From assembly GCF_043678055.1 (NCBI RefSeq), contig NZ_JBHEQA010000001.1, positions 124,001 to 188,000 on the forward strand: DNA of 64,000 nucleotides. The letters are read 5' to 3'. Below the pieces are notes generated by a model. The model was given only the letters and a program-made list of their open reading frames with translations. It ran no database searches and was not told the DNA's origin. This stretch comes from Spongiimicrobium salis. Lineage in GTDB: Bacteria; Bacteroidota; Bacteroidia; Flavobacteriales; Flavobacteriaceae. Positions 33,513 to 41,951 of the stretch are shown piece after piece (position 1 is the stretch's first letter; each line of letters opens with the position of its first letter). A program made the translations under genes and the position numbers.

Positions 33513-34281
33513 TTTCTGCTTCTTTTACCAAGGCATCGATCATTCCTAATTTTGCAAATAGAAAATCCATATATGCTGTTCGCATTTCTTTGGGAGTCAA
33601 TACATCCATTTCGTGGATCAACCAATCTTCAGGTACCTTGGCTATTATTTCTTCTATTTTATTTTGATGCAATGCGTTTACAATCTCTTCAGCAGCTTCC
33701 TTCAAATGATGTGCCTGTTCCAAAAGCACATGGTCTTTGATCAAAGGAAAAGTTCTTGTAAGATGGTGTTCCCAACTTCCCCAATTGTGATGAAAATAGA
33801 AGCTTGCTCCATTGTCAATAACCCAGAGCTCATTATTCCAATGCAATAAATTGGTGTTTTTTGCCGTCCGATCAATATTACTGATCACACTATCCAACAA
33901 AACTACTTTAGAAGCTGTTTTAGAATCTACTTTGGCTACCAGGGGGTCAAAGGTAATGGCACTGGAAAGAAAATGAAGTCCCAAATTAAGGCCAACACTG
34001 AATTTCAGCAAATCCTGTATTTCTTCGTCGGGTTCGGTTTTACTGAAGGAGTCGTCCAGGTTCATAAATACCAGTTCAGGTACTTTTAATCCTATGGCTC
34101 GGGCAAGTTCCCCTCCTATGAATTCGGCTATCAAGGCTTTTTTGCCCTGCCCCGCCCCTCGAAATTTTAGGACATACAAAAAATCATCATCCGCCTTTAC
34201 AATAGCCGGTAAGGAACCTCCTTCCCGTAAAGGTTTTATATATTGCACGACATCTACCGTCCTGATTTCTATTTCATCCAT
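33502..34281 (-). CDS. HipA-like kinase-fold protein
   Basis: 259 residues from the ATG at 34281. A longer frame to 34422 adds 47 residues with no family match and is rejected. Kinase-fold features: VKADDDFLYVLKFRGAGQ (ATP-binding Lys strand), EFIGGELARAIGLKVPELV, the catalytic loop SNIDRTAKNTNLLHWN and the metal motif WVIDNGASFYF. The layout fits the single-domain HipA_2 group, about half the size of HipA toxin. There is no HipB-type antitoxin; DUF3037 overlaps its 3' end instead. A target such as GltX has not been shown for this group, so toxin activity is only possible. Confidence 0.8.
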   Translation of the reverse strand: MDEIEIRTVDVVQYIKPLREGGSLPAIVKADDDFLYVLKFRGAGQGKKALIAEFIGGELARAIGLKVPELVFMNLDDSFSKTEPDEEIQDLLKFSVGLNLGLHFLSSAITFDPLVAKVDSKTASKVVLLDSVISNIDRTAKNTNLLHWNNELWVIDNGASFYFHHNWGSWEHHLTRTFPLIKDHVLLEQAHHLKEAAEEIVNALHQNKIEEIIAKVPEDWLIHEMDVLTPKEMRTAYMDFLFAKLGMIDALVKEAENAR

Positions 34282-34433
34282 GAGGCCTAAGATACTACCT
34301 TTCTCTCTTCCATTCCAATTGCAGTGCTTTTTAAGGAATAGCAGGGCAGCCACTGTACTTTCTCCTGTTAAAAAAAGAGAAATTGTTCTCTTTTTCCATA
34401 TCTTTAATGATATATCTGTCAATATATCGTACT

Positions 34434-34754
34434 ATGAAACCCTATGGACTTCTTTTAAGTGTTTTTTTCATAACTCCTTTGGTGAGCGCACAGCAATATG
34501 AAAAGTTGAACAACGACTCCCTTGGTATTAACAACGCCTGGCAAGAACGCAACTTACCAACAAAGAATAGATTTGATAAGCACCTTAGTCGCTTTCCAAA
34601 GCAGCATGGAAGGACAACAACCGGGATTAATAAAACAAAGTCCGCATTCCCCAATTCCATGCCCATACATTATCCCTCTGGAAATTTTAAAATGAGGGTA
34701 GTCCCCATAGATACGCTACAAAACAGCTATTTAAAGGTGTACCCCATAAAATAA
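34434..34754 (+). CDS. Small exported protein of unknown function
   Basis: 106 residues from ATG 34434, chosen over 34383 because it begins with a clean signal peptide (MKPYGLLLSVFFITPLVSAQ). The mature part of about 85 residues is polar and basic (KHLSRFPKQHGR, NFKMRVVPIDTLQNSYLKV) with no domain recognised. It ends just before a strong bidirectional terminator. The gene is divergent from the HipA-like kinase. Confidence 0.65.
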   Translation: MKPYGLLLSVFFITPLVSAQQYEKLNNDSLGINNAWQERNLPTKNRFDKHLSRFPKQHGRTTTGINKTKSAFPNSMPIHYPSGNFKMRVVPIDTLQNSYLKVYPIK

Positions 34755-34780
34755 AAAAGCACCGCCAAGGCGGTGCTTTT
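34755..34780. terminator. Bidirectional intrinsic terminator
   Basis: Arms AAAAGCACCGCC (34755-34766) and GGCGGTGCTTTT (34769-34780) form a perfect 12-base dyad, A-rich on one side and T-rich on the other. It serves the small exported protein gene on plus and the fasciclin gene on minus. Confidence 0.85.
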
Positions 34781-34803
34781 CATCAAGAATCAGGAAATAC
34801 AAC

Positions 34804-35322
34804 CTATTTGGGCATTACTACAGATTCAATAGCATGGATAACGCCATTGGATGCAGCCACATCAGTAATGACCACTTGTGATTTTCCTCCTTTTGCATCC
34901 ATCAAATACACTTTTCCATTCTTCATAGAGGCAACCAACTCCTGTCCTTGCAATGTTTTTACCATAAAACTTCCTCCATTGGCTTTAATTGCTTTCACAA
35001 TGTCCTTGGCCATAAATTTACCGGCAACCACATGATAGGTCAATACGGCGGTCAACGTTCCTTTGTTTTCCGGTTTCAACAGGCTTCCTACAGTACCTTT
35101 GGGCAGTTTTCCAAACGCATTGTTGGTAGGGGCAAATACGGTAAAGGGGCCATCTCCTTTTAAGGCACCTACCAGGTCCGCTGCCTTTACTGCGGCAACC
35201 AAAGTGGAGAAATCATCTAAAGAAACCGCAGTGTCTACGATATCTTTCTTTCCTTGTGCTGTTACTGTTTGAGCAAATGCCAAAAAGGCAATCATTGAAC
35301 TAATAAAAATTACTTTTTTCAT
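34804..35322 (-). CDS. Exported fasciclin (FAS1) domain protein
   Basis: 172 residues: signal peptide 1-22 (AFAQTVTAQG) and a single FAS1 domain. The two FAS1 motifs are visible: H1 in GPFTVFAPTNNAFGKLPKG and H2 with the YH element in LTYHVVAGKFMAKDI, ending ASNGVIHAIESVVMPK. FAS1 proteins mediate adhesion or bind other surface molecules. It is transcribed divergently from an ECF sigma and anti-sigma gene pair, which may control it; related fasciclin and ECF pairs are frequent in Flavobacteriaceae. Confidence 0.93.
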   Translation of the reverse strand: MKKVIFISSMIAFLAFAQTVTAQGKKDIVDTAVSLDDFSTLVAAVKAADLVGALKGDGPFTVFAPTNNAFGKLPKGTVGSLLKPENKGTLTAVLTYHVVAGKFMAKDIVKAIKANGGSFMVKTLQGQELVASMKNGKVYLMDAKGGKSQVVITDVAASNGVIHAIESVVMPK

Positions 35323-35385
35323 GACTTACGTTTTTACTTTTAATATTTTGTTGTTTCTACTCTCATGTACACCACTTTTTTAAAC

Positions 35386-35420
35386 TTGGATGAGGATGCC
35401 CTATTTTTTTTTTAAATTTG
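35386..35420 (+). promoter_or_regulatory. Predicted promoter of the ECF sigma gene
   Basis: TTG (35386-35388), 24 bases, then TAAATTTG (35413-35420), close to the Bacteroidota housekeeping pattern with a spacing one base longer than usual. The start codon follows 19 bases later, so the leader would be very short. Confidence 0.5.
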
Positions 35421-35438
35421 ATATGGTAAACCTATTCC

Positions 35439-35993
35439 GTGCAAGACGATTTAGAACTTATTAAACTACTACAGGAGAAAGATGACCAAGCGCTTTCTGC
35501 CCTGTATGATAGGTATTCAGGCGCTATTTATGGTGTTATACTCCGTATGTGCCATGAAGAAGAAATGGCAGAAGAACTTTTGCAGGAAACTTTTTTAAAA
35601 GTCTGGCAAAAATCACATTTGTACGATCCTGAAAAGGGGAAATTTTATACTTGGGTCTACCGTATTGCAAAAAATAGCACCTTAAATGCTTTAAGGCGGC
35701 CAAAAAAACTCATCCAAACGGAAGAATTGAGTGTATATACCGATAAGAGTGTTGATGAATCCCAAACAGATCATACGGAATTACAAGGGGCCGTACAAAA
35801 ATTGGAGCCCCATCACAGAGAGGCCATAGATCTTGTTTATTTTAAGGGATTGACCCATAGGGAAGCTCATGAAGAAATGGGAGTACCCTTGGGCACGTTT
35901 AAATCATATATTCAACAGGCCATAAAAGGGTTGCGCAAAAATTATAAAAGTGCCATGCTATGCTGTTGGCTGTTAATTGAAATCGTGGGATAA
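35439..35993 (+). CDS. ECF RNA polymerase sigma factor
   Basis: 184 residues from GTG 35439. Region 2 is at about 10-80 (ALSALYDRYSGAIYGVILRM, AEELLQETFLKVWQ, FYTWVYRIAKNSTLNALRR). Region 4 is at about 115-170 with EAIDLVYFKGLTHREAHEEM and GVPLGTFKSYIQQAIKGLR. It fits the sigma-24/ECF group. The stop codon shares one base with the start of the anti-sigma gene (TAATG), so they are coupled. Likely held at the membrane until a cell-envelope or stress signal is received; the divergent fasciclin gene is a candidate target. Confidence 0.93.
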   Translation: MQDDLELIKLLQEKDDQALSALYDRYSGAIYGVILRMCHEEEMAEELLQETFLKVWQKSHLYDPEKGKFYTWVYRIAKNSTLNALRRPKKLIQTEELSVYTDKSVDESQTDHTELQGAVQKLEPHHREAIDLVYFKGLTHREAHEEMGVPLGTFKSYIQQAIKGLRKNYKSAMLCCWLLIEIVG

Positions 35994-36775
35994 TGGATAA
36001 AAACACCATAAAGAAAGACGGAATCTTAGAGCAGTATTTGTTGGGGGAACTCTCCGAAGCAGATTCTCTTGAAATTGAACGATTGCTCAAAGAAGATGCC
36101 GAATTACGCGCGCATTACCGGGACCTGGAAGACAATTTTGAACAAATGGCCCTGGAAAATGCCGTGATGCCACACCATCGCGTGAAGGAAAAGCTCATGA
36201 CAGCGATTTCTTCAAAAGCTTCGGAAAAGAAAGAGCCCATTCCCCTGAAACCTAAAAAAGCCCCTAATCGTTCTTTTCTTGTGGCCGCGAGCCTTGCCGC
36301 ACTTTTATTTCTTAGTTCCTTCTGGTTCTATACACAATGGCAACGTGAAAAGGATCGACTTCAAATAATAGAGGGCCAAACGTCTACCTTAAAAAATAAA
36401 ATAGATGGGCTGGAGAAACGATTGAACGATACTGAAGAATGGTATGCCGCCATTAACACTCCAAATGTTACCCAATTGGTACTTAAAGGCAATGCCATAG
36501 CTCCGGCAGCTACTGCGGTTGCCTATGTGAATCATAATGAGAAACAGGTTATTTTAAATGCCGAAGGACTACCACAGCTAGATGCGGATCATGACTACCA
36601 GCTTTGGGCCGATGTGGAAGGAGTGATGATCAATATGGGCGTCATTCCTAAAAACGAAACCATGGTCCATATGGAATACATTGATCATGCCGAGTCCCTT
36701 AATATTACCATTGAACCTGCTGGAGGAAATGATCACCCCACTGTAGAACAGTTGATTTCCAATGTCACCTTATAA
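35993..36775 (+). CDS. Anti-sigma factor, RskA-like
   Basis: 260 residues. An N-terminal anti-sigma region (about 1-70, ILEQYLLGELSEADSLEIE) without a clear zinc motif (no CxxC), one membrane helix at about 96-114 (FLVAASLAALLFLSSFWFYT), a coiled coil (IEGQTSTLKNKIDGLEKRLN) and an RskA-type periplasmic domain (VTQLVLKGNAIAPAATAVAY, LWADVEGVMINMGVIPK). It should bind the overlapping sigma factor and release it on a signal. The coiled coil between membrane and sensor domain is typical of the Bacteroidota forms. Confidence 0.88.
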   Translation: MDKNTIKKDGILEQYLLGELSEADSLEIERLLKEDAELRAHYRDLEDNFEQMALENAVMPHHRVKEKLMTAISSKASEKKEPIPLKPKKAPNRSFLVAASLAALLFLSSFWFYTQWQREKDRLQIIEGQTSTLKNKIDGLEKRLNDTEEWYAAINTPNVTQLVLKGNAIAPAATAVAYVNHNEKQVILNAEGLPQLDADHDYQLWADVEGVMINMGVIPKNETMVHMEYIDHAESLNITIEPAGGNDHPTVEQLISNVTL

Positions 36776-36874
36776 CTACAGACATTCTTCCTATATTTTG
36801 TTTGTCCTTATTCTGTTATAGAAAGCATACTGCTTTTCAAAATGTCCACAGCTATAATTCGCTTCCTTGGTGTA

Positions 36875-37489
36875 CTAGGATTGTGAACTTTTCTTAGACC
36901 ACACTCTAAAGGTTTCAAAAGAGTAAATAAAGAGAAAAAAAATGGCCCAAGTTTTGGACAGGTCCTCAAAAGAAAGGCGCAGCAGGCCTTCTTTGGCGCC
37001 AAAAGCATCTATTAAAATCATAATTCCAAAGCACAGTCCCCCAAGGTATAAAGCGTAACTTTTTAGGGTATTGTTCCAAAGCAACTCCTTAAAATAATAC
37101 AATACCACGAGCTCTCCCACTCCTACCAAACCAAGGACATAAGCGTCATCTATCCCTAATTTTCCCCCTACGCGTTCATGAACCTTAAAGCGCTCATCTA
37201 AAGCAAGGTAAAGAAATATTAGTGCTTGAATTATGAAAAATAAAAGCTGTAGGTTACGGCCTTTTTCTTTTTTGTGATATCGCAGTGCACAAAGTATAAA
37301 ATTATAGGAGGTAAGTGTCAACAAAATGGTGGTAAATGTGGTATTCAATCCGTAAAAAGGACCACTTCCATTGATATCTGTTAAATATTCCCTTACTCCG
37401 GTCTGTCCATATTGCAGCTCAACAATAACTATGAAAATACTATACAATAGTAATACTGGTACTCCTAGCTTAAATAATACATTTTTCAT
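36875..37489 (-). CDS. Polytopic membrane protein of unknown function
   Basis: 204 residues with about six hydrophobic segments, roughly 8-26, 48-64, 78-96, 112-132, 142-160 and 178-195. A conserved-looking polar element LALDERFKVHERVGGKLGID sits on a loop between segments three and four. No family name or catalytic motif was recognised. It is divergent from neither neighbour and stands as a single gene; a weak hairpin lies between it and the convergent anti-sigma gene. Confidence 0.6.
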   Translation of the reverse strand: MKNVLFKLGVPVLLLYSIFIVIVELQYGQTGVREYLTDINGSGPFYGLNTTFTTILLTLTSYNFILCALRYHKKEKGRNLQLLFFIIQALIFLYLALDERFKVHERVGGKLGIDDAYVLGLVGVGELVVLYYFKELLWNNTLKSYALYLGGLCFGIMILIDAFGAKEGLLRLSFEDLSKTWAIFFLFIYSFETFRVWSKKSSQS

Positions 37490-37685
37490 AGGCGCTACGT
37501 ATTGTTCAGTCCTGGTATATATTTTAAAATTTATTTTGAAATATACAATTTTATAGCGTCTCTTTCAATGCCCTAGTATAATGCTAATGACAATCCTCTG
37601 ACATAACCTATGGGATATTTAGAATACATCCAAAATTCCCCGTTCCTTTTGAAAAAAGTTCTGAATTGTATTTATGTTTTTTTAG

Positions 37686-38990
37686 TTAGGATAGTGGTTC
37701 TGCATATAAATCAAAATCTGCGGCCTCAATAATCTTCAGGTCCACAAAATCGCCCTGTTTTAAATAAAACTTAGAAGCATCGATCAATACTTCATTATCC
37801 ACATCCGGAGAATCAAATTCCGTACGCCCAATGAAGTGATTTCCTTCCTTGCGGTCAATCAAGCAACGAAAAGTACTTCCCACTTTTTCTTGGTTCAATT
37901 CCCAAGAAATCTGGGATTGTATTTCCATAATTTCTGCAGCACGTTGCTCTTTCACTTCCTCGGGCACATTATCCTCCAAGGTATAGGCATGTGTATTTTC
38001 CTCATGACTATAGGTGAAGCAACCCAAGCGTTCAAAGCGCATCTCTTTGACCCATTCTTTTAGCGTTTGAAAATCCTCTTCGGTCTCTCCGGGATAACCC
38101 ACGATCAAGGTAGTTCTGATGGTCATCTCTGGAACGGCAGTCCTAAAATCCTTTAATAATTGGGTGGTCTTGGCCTTGGTGGTCCCCCTTCGCATACTTT
38201 TTAATATGGTATCGGCGATATGTTGCAAGGGGATATCGATATAATTGCAAATCTTTGGTTCTTCACGCATCACTTCCAAGACATCCATAGGAAAACCTGT
38301 TGGAAATGCGTAGTGCAGGCGAATCCATGAAATCCCTTCCACTTTGGCCAAAGCCCGAAGTAATTCTGCCAGATTTCTCTTTTTATACAGATCTAATCCA
38401 TAATAGGTAAGGTCCTGTGCAATCAAAATTAATTCTTTTACCCCTTTCGCCGCCAATTTCTCCGCTTCAATGACCAAATCTTCCATAGGCTTGCTACGAT
38501 GCTTTCCGCGCATTATGGGAATAGCACAAAAAGAACAAGGACGATCACAGCCTTCGGCTATTTTCAAATAGGCATAGTTCTTTGGCGTGGTCGTAAGGCG
38601 TTCTCCAATAAGTTCATGCTTATAATCTGCTCCCAATGCCTTCAATAAATTCGGCAATTCACTTGTTCCAAAATACTCATCCACATTTGGAATCTCTTTC
38701 TGCAAATCTGGCTTATAACGTTCACTGAGACAGCCTGTCACAAAAACCTTATCTATGGCTCCCGCTTCTTTCTGCTGTACATACTCTAAAATCGTATTCA
38801 CACTTTCCTCTTTCGCATTGGCAATAAAACCGCACGTATTGATGACTACCACATTTCCTTCTCCCTCGTGTACCACCGCTTTATCATTGGCCCGCAATTG
38901 CCCCATCAATACTTCTGAGTCATAGACATTCTTAGAACAGCCCAAGGTGACTACATTGATTGTATTTTTCTTTAGTGATTTTGTTCGCAT
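37686..38990 (-). CDS. rimO: Ribosomal protein S12 methylthiotransferase RimO
   Basis: 434 residues in the MiaB/RimO order: N-terminal UPF0004 domain with cluster cysteines (TLGCSKNVYDSE, NTCGFI, VTGCLSER), radical-SAM domain with AEGCDRPCSFCAIPIMRGKH (CxxxCxxC), and a C-terminal TRAM domain (VGSTFRCLIDRKEG). RimO thiomethylates Asp89 of S12. RimO rather than MiaB is chosen by the CxxxCxxC context and the IPIMRGKHRS motif. In many Bacteroidota rimO directly follows ftsY; here three genes lie between them. Confidence 0.95.
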   Translation of the reverse strand: MRTKSLKKNTINVVTLGCSKNVYDSEVLMGQLRANDKAVVHEGEGNVVVINTCGFIANAKEESVNTILEYVQQKEAGAIDKVFVTGCLSERYKPDLQKEIPNVDEYFGTSELPNLLKALGADYKHELIGERLTTTPKNYAYLKIAEGCDRPCSFCAIPIMRGKHRSKPMEDLVIEAEKLAAKGVKELILIAQDLTYYGLDLYKKRNLAELLRALAKVEGISWIRLHYAFPTGFPMDVLEVMREEPKICNYIDIPLQHIADTILKSMRRGTTKAKTTQLLKDFRTAVPEMTIRTTLIVGYPGETEEDFQTLKEWVKEMRFERLGCFTYSHEENTHAYTLEDNVPEEVKEQRAAEIMEIQSQISWELNQEKVGSTFRCLIDRKEGNHFIGRTEFDSPDVDNEVLIDASKFYLKQGDFVDLKIIEAADFDLYAEPLS

Positions 38991-39113
38991 GATTCCTAAA
39001 TAAGCTGCAAAAATACGATTTGAATGAGGAAGAATGTTGTTTTTAAACGATTTCTTACATTTTTACGTTAAACCTTTTGTACCCAACTGGAATCTTACAG
39101 TAAAACCCATAAA

Positions 39114-40217
39114 ATGAAATACTTAAATGCAATCTTAGGCACAATCCTTTTTACTTTTTATTGTAGCTGCTCGGATAGTGACAATGAGGAGTTCATGGGA
39201 GCAACAGAAGATATGGACCCCTTCCCTGCCACCGCCTATTTTCCTCCCGTAGGTGCCGACATGTGGGAAACCATCTCGTTGGAAACCTTGGGCTGGAGCA
39301 ACAGCGCAGCGCAGGAACTTAGCGCCTTTTTAGAAGAAAAGGATACCAAAGCGTTTCTTATCGTAAAGGACGGGCGTATTGTCCTAGAGTATTATTTAAA
39401 TGGAAGTAATAGGGATGAACCTCATCCCTGGTATTCGGTAGGCAAAAGTGCCACAGCCTTTACCGCGGGGGTAGCGCAAGCCGAGGGTCTCCTATCTTTA
39501 CATTCCCCTTCCTCCACCTATTTGGGCGAGGGTTGGAGCAATCTCTCCCAAAATGAAGAAATGACCATTCAGGTTTCGCATCATTTAAGCATGACCACAG
39601 GGCTGGACTATACGGTAGGCAATCTCAATTGCACAGAAGCCCAATGTTTGCATTTTTTAAATATACCAGATAGCTTTTGGTATTACCACAACGCTCCCTA
39701 TACCTTGACACAGGATATCATTTCGGGGGCTACAGGCGTTAATTTTGAATCTTATTTTGATCGTAAAGTTAAAGATCCGATCGGTATGGATGGACAATGG
39801 TTGCGGCTTGGCTTTGCCAATGTCTATTTTAGTACGGCACGAAGTATGGCGCGTTTTGGACTCTTGAATCTGAATAAAGGATTTTGGGAAGGCAGTCCGA
39901 TTCTCAATGACAATTCCTATTTCAATGCCATGACCAATAGCTCTCAGGATATGAATAAAGCATATGGGTATTTATGGTGGCTCAACGGGAAAGAGAACTT
40001 TCGGGTTCCTGGCTCGGAAATGCAATTTCAGGGAGCTTTAATCCCCAATGCCCCACAGGATCTTATTGCCGGCCTTGGAAAGGATGATCAAAAACTATAT
40101 ATCGTTCCCAGTCAAGATTTGGTCATCGTACGCATGGGCGATGCTACAGGAGAATCCCTATTGGGTCCCTCTTCCTTTGATATTTCCTTATGGGACCACA
40201 TCAATGCCCTATTTTAA
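39114..40217 (+). CDS. Serine hydrolase lipoprotein (beta-lactamase fold)
   Basis: 367 residues. A lipoprotein signal ends FTFYCSC, with Cys17 or Cys19 as the likely acylation site. The class C-like domain has S108-V-G-K111 and the Tyr-x-Asn part YYHNAPYTLT; a C-terminal QGALIPNAPQDLIAG region replaces the usual HxG strand. Substrate unknown; such lipoproteins are frequent in Flavobacteriaceae. It points opposite to rimO and to the amidase and ends at a strong terminator. Confidence 0.83.
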   Translation: MKYLNAILGTILFTFYCSCSDSDNEEFMGATEDMDPFPATAYFPPVGADMWETISLETLGWSNSAAQELSAFLEEKDTKAFLIVKDGRIVLEYYLNGSNRDEPHPWYSVGKSATAFTAGVAQAEGLLSLHSPSSTYLGEGWSNLSQNEEMTIQVSHHLSMTTGLDYTVGNLNCTEAQCLHFLNIPDSFWYYHNAPYTLTQDIISGATGVNFESYFDRKVKDPIGMDGQWLRLGFANVYFSTARSMARFGLLNLNKGFWEGSPILNDNSYFNAMTNSSQDMNKAYGYLWWLNGKENFRVPGSEMQFQGALIPNAPQDLIAGLGKDDQKLYIVPSQDLVIVRMGDATGESLLGPSSFDISLWDHINALF

Positions 40218-40222
40218 TAAAT

Positions 40223-40256
40223 AAAGACCCATTTATGTACAAAATGGGTCTTTTTT
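40223..40256. terminator. Bidirectional intrinsic terminator
   Basis: A 12-base stem AAAGACCCATTT / AAATGGGTCTTT with a seven-base loop is followed by a T run to 40256. It lies between the converging serine hydrolase and amidase genes. Confidence 0.85.
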
Positions 40257-40274
40257 AGCTATTCCATAGTACTC

Positions 40275-41951
40275 CTATTCGTATCCCTTCGGAGCTCGAC
40301 GCACCTGTGTGGCCTGTTCATAGGCATGTCCCAATTGTAACAGTTCCCGTTCTTTGAATTTCTTAGCAATGAAAGTCAAACTAATGGGTTCTCCATTTGC
40401 TTTATACCCCATAGGTACCGTAAGTGCAGGATATTTGGCTACAGCTGCAAAGCCGGCATGATAATTATTGATAGACAATATGGCATCTAGTTTATGGGCA
40501 TCCAGAGCCTCATTAAAGTACTTTTGACCATTGGCCTCCAAAGTTTCCTTGATGTTCGCCAAACCTTCGGCCGTAGTACTGTCTGCCATAATACCTTCAA
40601 ACAATGCCTGACCATACGGAATTCGCACCAAAGAATCTTGTGCATTGAACGTAATGGCATCTGCAATAGAGGTAATAGATACCTTAGTAGGATCACTGTG
40701 CTCCTTCAAATATTTTGGCAAATCGTTTTTCATATCTATGTTCAGGATGCTCAAGAACCCATTCATTTGTACTTGAGGTGCATCAAAGGGAATGATTTCA
40801 GCTCCAATACTCTCCAATTCTTCAATGGTTTGCGCATATATAGAATCGTTTTCCAAAAGATTCTTAAACACACCTAAGCGTTTCCCTTTTAAACTCTCTT
40901 CTCCCTTAAGTTCCGCATAGTAGGGTTGTTTGGCCCATCGTGTATGGACAGAAGCTTCATCCTTTGGGTCGATCACGGCCAATGCGTCAAATAAAATAGC
41001 ATTGTCCACTACATTTCTTGTCATGGGACCGGGCGTATCCAGCGTACTGGAAATAGGTACAATACCTGTTCTACTCATTACCCCAATGGTAGGTTTTAGT
41101 CCAACAACAGAATTCTGACTGGATGGAGATAAGATAGAACCCGATGTTTCTGTACCTACTGCGGCCACCGCATAAGAGGCCGCCATGGAAGTACCACTTC
41201 CGGAACTAGACCCACCACTTTCAAAAACCCTTCTTCCATAAGGATTCAAGGTTTGTCCGCCAACGGCACTATATCCTACAGGACAACCGGAACAGAGGAA
41301 ATATGCCCATTCACTTAAATTTACTTTCCCCAAAATCAAAGCTCCACTTTTACGCAATTGCTTCACAATAAAAGCATCTTCCACTTCATTATCTTGCAAA
41401 GCAATAGCACCTGCAGTGGTAATCATTCCCTTGGTATTAATGTTATCTTTCAATAAGATAGGCATCCCAGAAATCGGGTGACGTTGCTTTTTGGGTGCAT
41501 CGATCATGCTCTGGTCTAAGGCTCTAGCGTCTTCCAATACATCCTTGTTTAAGGCAATAACCGTATTTAGAGTGGTAGTATTATCCAGTTCATATTTATA
41601 AATACGGTACAAAAAGAACAATACCAATTTTTCATAGGTCAGTTCTTTTTTTAGAATATGGGTTTGAATCGTCAAAATATTTTGATCCAAAATCAAAGGT
41701 TTTAGGGCTTCATAGTCCGCTTCGCTCATTTTGGAAACCTCATCGTAGAGCGGCTGGAACACTTCATTCTTATCCAATACCTTGGATTGAATTAATTTAT
41801 AACGCATTCTTCCATTCTCGTGCTCTTGATTTGCAGCGACTTCTGCGGTATCATCATAAGCTTCCCAGAGGATAACCGCTTCTTTTTTAGTGCTATCTTC
41901 CTTGCAAGCAAAGGCCAGTAAGACCATTATTCCCAATACTATTCTTTTCAT
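40275..41951 (-). CDS. Amidase-signature family amidase, lipoprotein
   Basis: 558 residues. Lipobox LLAFAC (Cys16), then the amidase signature fold (PF01425) with catalytic Lys168 in ILLKDNINTKG, the Gly/Ser loop GGSSSGSGTS at 247-256 and nucleophile Ser272 in GTETSGSILSP. Members hydrolyse C-N amide bonds. The lipid anchor makes it an exported enzyme, possibly on peptides or small amides, unlike GatA (no GatB/C nearby). It overlaps the upstream DUF2911 gene by four bases. Confidence 0.92.
   Translation of the reverse strand: MKRIVLGIMVLLAFACKEDSTKKEAVILWEAYDDTAEVAANQEHENGRMRYKLIQSKVLDKNEVFQPLYDEVSKMSEADYEALKPLILDQNILTIQTHILKKELTYEKLVLFFLYRIYKYELDNTTTLNTVIALNKDVLEDARALDQSMIDAPKKQRHPISGMPILLKDNINTKGMITTAGAIALQDNEVEDAFIVKQLRKSGALILGKVNLSEWAYFLCSGCPVGYSAVGGQTLNPYGRRVFESGGSSSGSGTSMAASYAVAAVGTETSGSILSPSSQNSVVGLKPTIGVMSRTGIVPISSTLDTPGPMTRNVVDNAILFDALAVIDPKDEASVHTRWAKQPYYAELKGEESLKGKRLGVFKNLLENDSIYAQTIEELESIGAEIIPFDAPQVQMNGFLSILNIDMKNDLPKYLKEHSDPTKVSITSIADAITFNAQDSLVRIPYGQALFEGIMADSTTAEGLANIKETLEANGQKYFNEALDAHKLDAILSINNYHAGFAAVAKYPALTVPMGYKANGEPISLTFIAKKFKERELLQLGHAYEQATQVRRAPKGYE

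Noticed and set aside
34282..34422. 47-residue N-terminal extension of the HipA-like kinase
   Set aside because: The extension shows no family similarity, while the ATG at 34281 starts exactly where the kinase fold is expected; it would also leave no room for a promoter between the divergent genes.
36821..36838. Hairpin AAAGCA-TAC-TGCTTT after the anti-sigma gene as terminator
   Set aside because: Stem of only six bases, loop of three and no T run of useful length; too weak to list.
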